From positions 86,050,007-86,114,006 of the forward strand of contig NC_089978.1 in NCBI RefSeq assembly GCF_036417845.1: a DNA stretch of 64,000 nucleotides, read 5' to 3'. Below are positions 47,701 through 56,700 of this stretch, one piece after another. Positions within the stretch are counted from its first letter, which is position 1, and each line of letters starts with the position of its first letter. Source of the stretch: Apteryx mantelli. Its lineage: Eukaryota > Chordata > Aves > Apterygiformes > Apterygidae. The position numbers and the translations under genes were made by a program. A model generated the notes under the pieces. It was not told the DNA's origin, ran no database searches, and worked only from the letters and a program-made list of their open reading frames with translations.

Positions 47701-50700
47701 CACTGTGCTTTGTCAGATCAGTTACAAACTGAAGGAATTCAGAATCAATACATATGAAATTGAATGAACTCATGTCAGGTGGCTCTGCTTTGAGATGAAA
47801 AATCCACCAAAACCAGTGAAATTTAAAACAAGATTAAAAAAAAGAATTAGCAGTCTTGACTGAAAATGATTTTTGTATGCTTTTTATAAATGGAAGGGAT
47901 CTGTGAATGACAAGCACAAATACATTGCCCAAATATTCTAAATGATCAGTGTTGAGGTTGGTAAATGATTTCTTTCTTCTTTTCTCAGGTATAAAGCTAT
48001 AGTAAGACCAATGGAAATTCAAGCATCCCATGCACTGATGAAGATTTGTGTGAGAGCTGCTATAATCTGGATTGTTTCCATGTTGCTTGCCATTCCTGAA
48101 GCTGTGTTTTCTGACTTGCACCCTTTCCATGAGAAAGGCACTAATAAAACCTTCGTCAGCTGTGCTCCTTACCCACATTCTGATGGGCTGCATCCCAAAA
48201 TTCATTCAATGGCATCATTTCTGATCTTTTATATCATCCCCCTGTCTGTCATTTCCATATATTATTATTTCATTGCTAAGAATTTGATCCAGAGCGCTTA
48301 CAACATCCCCGTGGAAGGAAATATACATGTGAGGAAACAGGTACAGATTTTATTTCCCTCAAAAATCCACATTCCTTCTTAAGAGTTAACAAGTTAAGGG
48401 GAGTTAAGAGTGTGCTGAAGTTTGGACTGCATAGAGAGAAATTTATATTAGGACAGCATGCATCTGTTGTGCTAGTTTTAATTGATTGAATGGGCTTAAA
48501 GAATCAAAACGACCAAACACAATCCTGTCATGGCACAACACTAAACAGTTAAAAAATCTTCTCAGGTTTCTGAGTTCAGAGACTTTGGCAATGTGGTTAC
48601 CATGGCAAACACAGCAGGAAAGTCATGCCAAAGTCCGGGTAGATATTGACTAGGATACAAGAAAAGAGGCAGAGCTAGGGATGGTGCTTTGAGATTGAAG
48701 CTGAGGAATTACATGAAAAAAAAACCCTCAAAGTTGCTTTATCAGAGAGAGGATCTTGGATAAAATCTTGTTCTGCAGGGTGGTCCCTCTTCACACAGAG
48801 CAAAACACTGGCTCTGCTGTTCAGTTCTCAGGAATGAAAAAGCAGAAGGGTTAAAGTAATAGTACAGTGAAGGGGTGGAAGTGTAGGAGGCACCTTGCGT
48901 GCCAGCCCTCCTGGTGCAGGATGCGCTAGTTGGTCATGGAGGATGGTGGGGTGCAAAGCTGCCCGTGAGAGTGGCCATGCCTCTCCATGCTTGCAACCAC
49001 TCCAGCTCGTCCCCCAGGAGCTCTGCTCCCACTGCCTGCTCTTGCTGTGCAGTGTTCAGACACTAGTACAAACTGGAGAGGGGCAGGAGAGTGGAAACTG
49101 GGTACAGAGGCATCGGGGAAGGAGGACAGAGTGGGACAGTGTGGGCTTCGTTCTGGGGCCCTGGTGTTGTGCCCTCACAGCAGCAGCGGTATGGGGTGCC
49201 CACAGGTGTGCTGCAATTACGTGTCTTGTGGATGGTGTGATCTTTGCAGTGTGGAAATCAAGTCTAAAGTCTCAGGAGAAAAGGAGAGGTCTGTCTTCTC
49301 TCTCTGAAACCCCTCAGGCATAATTTTCCCTCTACAAATGCCTCTTTTTCTGTGGTTTCCAAAAAATGGTGTTGGAAAGAATAGCCTATCCACTTGTTAT
49401 TTGCCCTCTAATAAGGCAGATTTCTGTCAATCTACTTCTGGTCCAATAGCTAGTAGCTTCAGTTTTTACTTTAGACAGTCTTTGATTTATATAAGCAGGC
49501 CTTTTTCTCTGTACTAATGCAGTCTTTTAACCTGCCCTTTTCACCCTTGCAACCAGTGTTACCTCTGCTTCTGTCACTCATGAATGGGACTTCTCACAAA
49601 ACTCCCCTGACTGTCCCGCAGCAGAGCTGTCAGTCGGGGTGGCTCAGCTGGGACCTGAGTGTTGCAAGTGATTCTCATGCACTGTTTGAAAATGTGTGAT
49701 TGAAAATGTGTGAGTCCTGCACCAAGTGAGGGGAGTTAACCTGTATTTAGCCAGTCTAACTCCAGACTTTCCACTGGAGGCTATTTGCTCTTGACTACTC
49801 CTTTTGTAAGCAACTACAGAGAAAAAGAGTCATCTCCAGGAGAAAATCCAAATTCTGCATGAGCAACTGGGTATCTCAGGTCACTGCTTAAATTCGAATG
49901 CATTTGAGCCTTGGGCTTGTCTAACAAAGAAAGTAGCAGCAGGATAACTTGTTTCTAAACAACTTATTTACCTTGACATATGCCCTTCCTTTCAACTGAG
50001 GAGTGCTTCAACTTAAACTAAACTGTCACAAGCCATTCTTCAACTGAATGAATGTCCATATAATTGCTCCAAGCTGACATCTCCACCTTAGGCTGCCCTA
50101 ACATAATCTTCTCATGTGGCCTTCTGGTGATAAGGTGAAACAGCAGGGGTGGAAAACTGCATTTTCTGCCCATTAAATGATGTGCAACCCGTAAAATCCT
50201 TATCCTTCTTTCTTTCTGAATGTGCATAAATCTTTTTCCCCTGCAGGCCATTTTTTCTGCTGATTCAATGACTGTTTTGATTAGAGACAGTAAAGTGAGT
50301 AGTAAAAGCAGCCCTTTTCCCCTTTGGTTTTGGGGAGAGAACTCTAAAGAAAGCAAAAGGACAGGCTGCAGTCTAGCGTCATCAGTCCATCATCCAGTCC
50401 TGCAGTGCATTCGGGAGCTATAGGTCTCCATCTGAGATAACTGGTATTGATTTCTTTATTGCGTTGCTTCCTTTCTTTATAGTGCAGATGTGGCTTCAGT
50501 ACCCTGTATCAAATTAAGAATACATTTAAAAAGAATATATGGTTCAGCCATGGAGAGCCCTTTCTCAAAGGATTTAATTTTCAGCCCGCTCTCTGGAGAC
50601 ATTATCATCTGGTACATGTCAATCTTTTCTGAGCTCAATGGCTAATTTTCAGTTGGTGCCATTAAAGGGGCACCAAATAAAGTCAAAATGGGCTTGCAGG

Positions 50701-52714
50701 TCTGTCCTGCCTGCTTCCTGCTTGCTGCTGCCCTGAACAAAGATCAGCTTATGTGAGCTACTCAATTTCTGATTTACTTCTACAGCTTGGGAGGTGAGGA
50801 TGTGCAATTTTTCAGGTGAATAATAAAAAATGGGCAGCGGGACTTATCAGAGCCACACAACAAAGCACAAAGCCTGCCCCAAGTGTGGCACATTACCAGC
50901 AAAACAATACATGTGGCTGTGTGAACAGTGGTATATTAAAGGGAGGAGGAAATTCTATAACAAAGATTTTGTGGAAGTTTCACATTTTTGAAACATCATC
51001 TGTCTTTTAATCAAGGTGAATTTTCCTCAGAAAAATGAAACAGGTGAACTTTGATCAAATCCTGCATAACCCTTTCCCATCCACGCTACCCTTCTTTGAT
51101 TTATTTTCACCTTGGCCGCAACTCCCGCTGAGTGACAACTGGGAGCAGCCCAAGAGCTTGACTAGGCGCCACGGCTGCCCGAATGCTGGAGCAAGAGTAG
51201 GGGTCCCTCAGGGCCATGTGGAGTTTCAGGCCCTTGAGATCACACTCAAATACAGGGAGCAGGTGGCAACAAATTAAACAGAAGTGTCTAGTAAGAGGTG
51301 CAGGAATTACCAGAGAGAAGAACATTACAAAGCCCTGAAAAGGCAATGGTGTTATGCTTTCTGTGCCTGCAAACTTCTGGCTGTGCAACTCGCCCAGGGT
51401 GCAGTGTATTTCAGGAGGTTTTTCTGGACGACTCTGTCCATCTTCTTCTTTTGTGTGACCTCCAGCATGTTTCTTGTCTTCATTAGGAAGAAAGATGTGT
51501 TTTTCAGTGGTGTTGTTACCTTAGTGTGCAATGCTGGTGGAGAAAAGGGAAAGTATGGTTTACCTCAGCTCGCTACAGTTGAGCAATACCTTTGGGTTGA
51601 CTCCAAACCTTTACATCTAAATAAAAAAAAAGGGTGGCTTATCTGTGTGAAGGTTATATTGCATGCTAGCTGACACTGTAAAAACACACCTTCTTCTAAT
51701 GTAGCTCAAATTTTGCTAGGGAGATGGTCATCTATCTATTTGCCACCTACATCATCTACTCCTCATGGCCCCAGCTCTTTCAGCTGAAGGGTCCACCTCT
51801 GAACTGCCTTGTTTCTCTAAATATAGAATTTTCTCTTTCGGTTTCTCCAGTTCCTTTGGCTTCCAGGTGCTGCACTTGGTCTCTGCAGGCCACGAGCAGT
51901 TGGCAGCACATTTGTGTACATATACTACATGGCCCCAAGGCATAAAGTCCTGCCTCTGGGCTCTGTGAAGTAACCCAGGCTCCCACCCCAGCAGATAGTT
52001 AATGATGGCGTCTGCACTTTTGTTACCTGAGATAGGGTTTTACTAAATGACGAGCCATTGGAAGTTTATCTCTGAACAGGAAAAGAAAGATTGTATTTCA
52101 TTATTTAATGAATTTGCAAAATCATCTGTTTTTAGGGGAAGGGTGAGGAGAGGCAAGGAAGGTTCTTAACTCTGTGTTCATCTGCAGTCCAGTTCCCCTG
52201 TTGTCATCGTGCCGCCTTTCCACACATTAGCCTCTAAGCTACAGCACTGGGAAAAAGAGTCAGCTACTGATTAAAGCGAGTTGCTAACCTCCCTTTGTTG
52301 CATTTCCCTTTGTTCTTCCAGATTGAATCTCGTAAGCGCCTGGCCAGGACAGTACTGGTCTTTGTGTGCCTCTTTGCCTTCTGCTGGCTTCCCACTCACA
52401 TCATCTATTTATACCGGTCCTACCACTACTCAGAGGTGGACACCTCAGTGCTGCATTTCATTGCTAGTCTCTGCGCTCGGATCCTGGCCTTCACTAACTC
52501 TTGCGTCAACCCATTTGCTCTCTACTTGCTCAGCAAGAGCTTTAGAAAACAGTTCAACAACCAACTGTTCTGCTGCAGAGCTCGCCTCCTCATCCGCTCT
52601 CAGAGCATGGCCAGGAGCACCACACGAATGACCTCCCTCAAGAGCACCAACCATTCCCTGGCTACCTTCAGCCTCATCAATGGCAACCACGCCTGTCATG
52701 AAGGCTACGTCTAA
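29311..52714 (+). CDS. GRPR: Gastrin-releasing peptide receptor (bombesin receptor 2), three coding exons
   Basis: Joining 29311-29729, 47989-48340 and 52322-52714 gives an uninterrupted 387-residue class A GPCR; human GRPR, from memory, has 384. It is expected to bind GRP and bombesin at the plasma membrane and act mainly through Gq, phospholipase C and calcium. Visible landmarks are seven hydrophobic segments near residues 41-64, 78-98, 115-137, 158-178, 212-236, 266-286 and 301-326; N-glycosylation sequons at N20, N24, N28 and N192; a likely C115-C198 disulfide; DRY at 139-141; CWLP at 278-281; NPFALY at 320-325; and paired Cys 341-342 for palmitoylation. The residues reported to confer high-affinity agonist binding in mammals (Gln121, Pro199, Arg288, Ala308) are all present one position later. 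The N-terminal [12 protein letters not shown] and the C-terminal [14 protein letters not shown] identify GRPR rather than NMBR or BRS3. All splice sites are GT-AG. The gene looks intact. Confidence 0.97.
34406..34426. repeat. CCAG tetranucleotide repeat in intron 1
   Basis: About five copies of CCAG (GCCAGCCAG...). Likely polymorphic. Confidence 0.85.
36360..36430 (-). mobile_element. Possible CR1/L3 LINE 3' end fragment in intron 1
   Basis: ATGAGATCCTGTCTGACCTC, CTGTCCATAGCAGGCTGC and CACTTCCCCCA resemble the antisense 3' end of an old CR1/L3 (GAGATCATCTAGTCTGACCTC...CATAG...ACTTCCCC). It lies 0.9 kb left of a larger relic in the same orientation and could be its tail. Confidence 0.45.
37310..37893 (-). 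mobile_element. CR1/L3 LINE relic (end of reverse transcriptase)
   Basis: ACATCCAAGGATTGCATTTG near 37465, TGCACTTGATATGACTTC near 37778, and ATAATGTCATCTGCAAACTTTC near 37858 follow the antisense of a CR1/L3 element in the correct order. The last segment is the FADD active-site region read from the opposite strand. The copy is heavily diverged and frameshifted. Confidence 0.65.
37894..38340. other. GC-rich patch between two CR1/L3 segments
   Basis: A CpG-containing, GC-rich stretch unlike the AT-rich intron around it. It includes a purine-pyrimidine palindrome cluster at 38169-38226. Open frames occur on both strands (for example 37863-38186 minus) without any domain. It occupies the place where the middle of the LINE reverse transcriptase would be expected. 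Confidence 0.4.
38169..38194. repeat. Overlapping palindromes GCATGTGCC/GGCACATGC and GCACATGCATGTGC
   Basis: GCATGTGCC at 38169-38177 is the exact inverse of GGCACATGC at 38180-38188, and the 14-bp GCACATGCATGTGC at 38181-38194 is a perfect palindrome. Further ATGTGC/GCACAT copies follow to about 38235. This kind of alternating purine-pyrimidine DNA can form a hairpin or Z-DNA. Confidence 0.75.
38380..39090 (-). mobile_element. CR1/L3 LINE relic (5' part of ORF2)
   Basis: GGCCTGCTGATGTGAAAATG, TTAGCAGATGTTGG, ATCTTCCTTAATACAG, TTGTTCCTGATAAATTTAAA, GTTTCCCTTATCAGACACC and CCATCTGTTGTATATCG appear in the order found in the antisense of old CR1/L3 elements, upstream of the reverse transcriptase domain. 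The orientation matches the segment at 37310-37893, so both may come from one insertion. Confidence 0.65.
39316..39362. repeat. Possible relic of a palindromic CATTGACTT...GATCAGGGC repeat
   Basis: CCCCACTGAAATCATTGACT followed by TGGGATCAGGGCTTC resembles CCCATTGAAGTCAATGGACTTTGGATCAGGCC, an old dispersed sauropsid repeat end. Only about 45 bp align by eye. Confidence 0.35.
43188..43206. repeat. Poly-T tract in intron 1
   Basis: A 19-base uninterrupted T run. It could be the antisense tail of a retroposed copy, but no flanking element is recognised. Confidence 0.85.
46407..46496. repeat. AT-rich imperfect TATG/TATA microsatellite in intron 1
   Basis: About 90 bp of interrupted TA, TATG and TACA units, such as GTATATGTATATATTTATG. 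It is partly self-complementary, so cruciform formation is possible. Likely polymorphic. Confidence 0.75.
47989..48340 (+). CDS. GRPR: GRPR coding exon 2 (residues 140-257)
   Basis: The exon follows a pyrimidine-rich tract ending TTTCTCAG and begins with the last base of Arg140, then [20 protein letters not shown]. It encodes the second cytoplasmic loop, TM4, the second extracellular loop with Cys198 and the N192 sequon, TM5, and the start of the third cytoplasmic loop. It ends in VRKQ before a CAG/GTACAG donor. The exon is 352 bases; with the 419 bases of exon 1 this makes 257 whole codons, so intron 2 is phase 0. Read-through into intron 2 would add 13 residues before the TAA at 48380-48382. 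Confidence 0.96.
48341..52321 (+). other. GRPR: GRPR intron 2 (4.0 kb, phase 0)
   Basis: A GT-AG intron interrupts the third cytoplasmic loop between Gln257 and Ile258, the position used by bombesin-family receptor genes. No RNA gene, recognisable repeat or second coding region is evident. A GC-rich patch lies at about 48.88-49.3 kb, and a perfect 14-bp tandem duplication at 49686-49713. Confidence 0.93.
49686..49713. repeat. Perfect 14-bp tandem duplication in intron 2
   Basis: TTGAAAATGTGTGA occurs twice with no spacer. Confidence 0.85.
52322..52714 (+). CDS. GRPR: GRPR coding exon 3 (residues 258-387 and stop)
   Basis: A pyrimidine tract ending TTCTTCCAG precedes [20 protein letters not shown]. 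The exon supplies the rest of the third cytoplasmic loop, TM6 with CWLP, the third extracellular loop with Arg289, TM7 with NPFALY, and a Ser/Thr-rich cytoplasmic tail that could be phosphorylated during desensitisation. Cys341-Cys342 is the likely palmitoylation site. The reading frame closes with TAA at 52712-52714. A long overlapping frame in another phase (52281-52631) and an antisense one (52445-52699) are shadows of this exon. Confidence 0.96.
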   Translation: MESRKRLARTVLVFVCLFAFCWLPTHIIYLYRSYHYSEVDTSVLHFIASLCARILAFTNSCVNPFALYLLSKSFRKQFNNQLFCCRARLLIRSQSMARSTTRMTSLKSTNHSLATFSLINGNHACHEGYV

Positions 52715-52788
52715 AGTTCATAGTCAGGAACCAGCACAGGGCATGCCTAGTGTGGCAAGTTGGTTTTGCTCTGTGGGGTTGGGGAGTA

Positions 52789-52820
52789 GCACACACACAC
52801 GCGCACACACACACATGCAC
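52789..52820 (+). repeat. CA/CG dinucleotide microsatellite in the GRPR 3' UTR
   Basis: A CA repeat interrupted by CGCG and ending in ATGCAC. It is likely to be length-polymorphic, and the alternating purine-pyrimidine pattern can adopt Z-DNA. Confidence 0.85.
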
Positions 52821-53155
52821 AGAAGGAAATCTGTTGTGTTCAGAGATCTCAGAGGAGCTTGAATTGTCCAACTTTTCTCCTGGGCTGAGGGATGTCCAGA
52901 GAAGCAGATCATTTAGTACCTGACCACAGGAGCTCCCTGGGATGGGCTGCGTCCCTTCAAGACCCACTGCCTTTAATGGGAGTGAAGAGAGTGCCAAAAG
53001 ATCAAATCCAGTTTGGACCTGGAGTTTCTTCATCAGTTTCTGCTCAATCCCGGACTCGGGCAGACTTGCAGCAGTGGTAAAGACCATACAAGGGGCACAA
53101 AATTTGTCTGAATGGTTGCGTCTACAGTTCATGGTTTAATTTATTTTGATGCCAA

Positions 53156-53161
53156 AATAAA
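53156..53161 (+). terminator. Candidate polyadenylation signal 1 for GRPR
   Basis: This is the first AATAAA after the stop codon, 442 bp downstream. Moderately GT-containing sequence follows within about 50 bp. Confidence 0.5.
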
Positions 53162-53360
53162 TCCACTTAAATAAGGTAAATAATTTTACAAAGGAGTTCA
53201 GTGTAGGTTATTTACAGACTTTTCAAGTATTTATTAATGTTCTGAGTACAGTATTAATTCATGGTGTAAAAGATCTCAAGAGTTTACTGGGGTATGTTGG
53301 TGGCCCCATCTGAAATGAGCAGTATCTTGTACCACATCAATGTGAAAGCAGTAACATGTG

Positions 53361-53366
53361 AATAAA
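53361..53366 (+). terminator. Candidate polyadenylation signal 2 for GRPR
   Basis: A second AATAAA, followed at once by TGTGAGTTGG and other GT-rich bases suited to a downstream element. Either or both signals may be used. Confidence 0.45.
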
Positions 53367-53669
53367 TGTGAGTTGGAATATGTTTACAATTTTTAAATGC
53401 GTGAGCTTTGCCATGTTGCAGAGGAGACAGCACAGTATTTTCTGAGCATTCCTATTTTGCTCTTCCTGTCTTCAAGGTGTGAGATAATGGATGTTTCATC
53501 ACCCAAGGGGTAACGCAGATTTTTGGATGGGTTTGGCTAAGGGCAGACAAGTAATAGAAAATGAAGGACAGAGATTTTTCATGCAGTAGCGCTTTGTAGC
53601 ACATTAGTAGTTCAGTAAAAGCCATCAGGAGTGCAAGGTCTGATCTCCAATCAACAGCTTTTTCCTTCT

Positions 53670-53702
53670 ATCTTCATAGAAATGTTCCATCTTCATAGAA
53701 AT
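53670..53702. repeat. Near-tandem 14-bp direct repeat
   Basis: ATCTTCATAGAAAT occurs at 53670-53683 and again at 53689-53702. Confidence 0.8.
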
Positions 53703-56700
53703 CTGTGGAGATAGAGTGACAAAGCTGACTAACAGATTGGAGAATCAGGTCTTCTCTACTTTTCACTTCAGAATAGTTCTTGTACCAGGTATCAGCTATT
53801 CTGGAAGTAGGAGCGCAATGTCCTGCAGATAACAAACTCTTGACATGCATGGGCTATAGAACAGGCAATGAAGTTATACACCTGATAAAGAAAGCTGCTG
53901 CAGATGAGGCCAAAAAAACAATCATTGTAGCAGAATATTGAGTTTTTAATGGGCCTCACCCTCTTTGATGCTGATTTTTTTTTCCTTTCCACAGCAAAAC
54001 AAATACGAAAGCCAGTAAAACCTTGTGGTAGGTTTGCTCTGTGAAAGTAAAAATGTTACAACTGCAGTATAATCATGCTCAGCCTTGGATATGTGAGTGC
54101 CCAGGGATGCTCGTGGGAACTGCAGTCTCTAGGAACTGCAAATGGGCTGTTATGTCAAAGGCAGAACCCTGCAAATTTTAACCTTTTTTGCCTTTGGGAA
54201 TGGCACCCTCCAGATAGGTTCAACCAGCAGGTATGTGAGCTGAGGATTTAGCTACACTGCCAAGTCAATCTGATCTTCCTCCAAGCTGCTGCGAAGAAGG
54301 GCAGTCCTGCCCCTGGCCCTAGCACCCTGGCCACTTTCCCCTGTGGCTATCCCTTGTGCAGACACGAGTGCTCCCACCCATGATCAGCCTGAAAACTAAT
54401 GCAGTGGGGGGTCTCTGGGTTATTTTACAGCTGAATTCATTCCCTTTTTCAACTGACTGTGTAGCTATGGCTTTAAGTTCAATTTACTGGGCTATATGAA
54501 GTCCTCTTTTACTCCAATTTTCAGCAAAAGGACACTTTCCCTGAGCTTTAACGTTGAATCACATGGTACCAGAATCTCCTGATACTAGGCCCAGTCAGTG
54601 AACATTTTAGAGAGAGTTTGATTGAGTTTTGAGATGTTTATGACATACTGAAATGAGAAAAATTTATCTGGCCTGAGGTATTTTTAGTAAATATTTTCTT
54701 CAGCCTTGTGACAGTTTAGGTGAAGGTACACAGGAATTTTGTACTTCAATAGTAGTCTGACTGCACTGTGTGATGTGTCCTCCTGATTGGTAATGAACAA
54801 CAGATTACTGTTGCTTCAGAAGAGACTTCAATAATTTATGAATTCTTGTTTCTGAGGGAAAGTGGGAAGCAAGAGCTTCAATCTGAGCAAATTGCAACTA
54901 TGAGGAAAGAACATTGGCTACAGCTTCCTCAGGGCTAAGCGTTGTTGTGCACAGACACTGCCTCCCTGAGCAAGATGTGGCTTTGAACACAGTAGAATTA
55001 TGAAGGTATGGCACAGTGAAATTAAGTAAGTGCTATTGATCACACCTTTTTATTCCTAACTGAGCAGAAAGAGTTTTTTGGCTCTGATTTCCCCAAAATG
55101 CAACTGCATATGTCCACATGTGTCACAGCCTTACCACTGCTTAATTTTCTCATACTTCTTTTCTCTTTGTTTTTAGAACTGATTGATAGGCAAACATTGG
55201 GGGACTGGGGAGTTTCCAGCTAAAGTGTAAACTTTTCGTAAGAAGCTAAAATACCTACAACCTTTTAATTTTTAGCAACTTAAACCAAGCATTTTCAGAT
55301 GAAAACTAGAGTGTGAATTTTTGTGGAAATTCTTCATTTTATTCAGACCTACCCCCATTTAATATCTTTAAGAAAACTAGGTCATTCTGCGAAAAAAAAA
55401 ATCCATTGAAAAAAGTTTCCTGGCAGAAAGCATTTTTGAATATATTTCAAAAACTTTTGCTGATTTTTTTAATACCATAAAAAGAACAAATCTGAGGCAA
55501 GGATTCTTTTTATTTCATTCCTGTGTTAAAATAATAATAAAAAAAAAAAACGAAATGCAGTGGTTGAAGTCAGAAAAGAAAGAGTTCAAGAAAGTTTTCT
55601 GAAATATCCTGGTATAAAACTGAAATATTTGAAGCTGTAACTGATTTTTTTGTTTCTCACTACTTGTCTTGTTACTCTGGTTTCAAAAACACAATGTACT
55701 TATTTACACTCCTACAGCAGTCTAATCTCTTCCCTAGAGTTACATCAGTGTTTGCTGGTATACCCGCAACACTGATACTTTGAACCCGGAGCGTTGTCTG
55801 CAAAGTTTCTCATGTTTGATAAATTTTCAAAGGACCTGAAATAAATCCCCTGCCTTGGCAGGCGACTCCAGAGACTCACGCTCTGATACTTCTCAGTCCT
55901 TGGAAACTTCCTGGTCCTGGACCCAGGAGCTGAGGCCACACTGCTCTGCCTCATCCTACACATGGTGGTTGTGCAATGATCCTCCAGCTGCAGAGTGTAG
56001 AAGAACTTTCTCTTGAGCAGGCTGCTGTATTTTCCTCAGCAGGGGAGTACTGCTATTTACTACAGTGGTGCTGGGCTTTCATCCTAGGTCAGAAGTACAG
56101 TGGACCAGAGGGTTATTAAATACATAGTTGCCTATTAGATAAGTCAGCATGAAACATGAAATTAATATTTAACAGGAATATGTTGAGTAGGTACCTCGCT
56201 ACCTCCATGCCTTTTCAGGAAGAATTAAATAGGGGAGAAACACTGTGCAGCACTCTGTGTTCTTATTTAGGAATTTGAGATTTCTGAGATTCCTGAATTC
56301 CCTTTGCTCCCATTGAACATGGTGGGCAATGAAGATGCTGAGTAAAACACAGCATTCAGCTGTTCTTGCTTTAGTTTAGAATAATTCCATGCAGTTTGGC
56401 TCCAAAATGATTGCTCATAAGTAAACTTGGGAAATCACTGCAAAGAATCAAAAAGTAAAGAAACTTTCTAATACTGACACCAGTTAAAGGTTTCAGAGTC
56501 ATCCCTCTCCTTCAGCTCTGCCTACAAGGCACATTTGGGTGGCACTGTTTCCAAATATTGCCTTTTAGGAAATGTTTAATTATGGAAAATCGAAGGTGTG
56601 TGATTCTGCTGCCTGGCAACAAGAACCGTAAGCAAGCAAAATTATCACATGGCATAAAAGAGGGGTTATATTTTAGAACCCAGATATTTATTTTAGGTAG

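Larger units (their letters stand above)
29730..47988 (+). other. GRPR: GRPR intron 1 (18.3 kb, phase 2)
   Basis: A GT-AG intron separates the DR and Y of the DRY motif. I find no nested gene. It holds antisense CR1/L3 LINE relics at 36.36-36.43, 37.31-37.89 and 38.38-39.09 kb, a GC-rich patch at 37.9-38.26 kb with alternating purine-pyrimidine palindromes, a second GC-rich patch at 46.67-47.0 kb, a CCAG microsatellite at 34.4 kb, a T tract at 43.19 kb and an AT-rich microsatellite at 46.4 kb. The longest open frame inside it that I considered is 43771-44139 on the plus strand (122 residues). It has no recognisable domain and is of chance length. Confidence 0.93.
52715..53390 (+). other. GRPR: GRPR 3' untranslated region (end uncertain)
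   Basis: The region after the TAA holds a CA/CG repeat, an AU-rich TATTTATTAAT at about 53228, and two canonical AATAAA signals, so the 3' UTR is about 0.45-0.7 kb if the first or second is used. The exact cleavage sites are not visible from sequence, and longer forms using downstream signals cannot be excluded. Confidence 0.6.

Noticed and set aside
47834..48205. 123-codon minus-strand frame over exon 2
   Set aside because: Antisense shadow of GRPR exon 2 with no motifs of its own.
48895..49323. 142-codon frame in intron 2
   Set aside because: GC-rich patch with a second overlapping plus-strand frame; low-complexity Trp/Cys/Ser composition and no homology recognised.
52677..53132. 151-codon minus-strand frame across the end of GRPR
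   Set aside because: It is the reverse strand of the GRPR tail and 3' UTR, including the CA repeat. Its apparent coding content is a shadow of the receptor.
55745..55963. 72-codon minus-strand frame of mixed composition
   Set aside because: It reads somewhat like protein but has no recognised family, no flanking splice partners and is within chance length.
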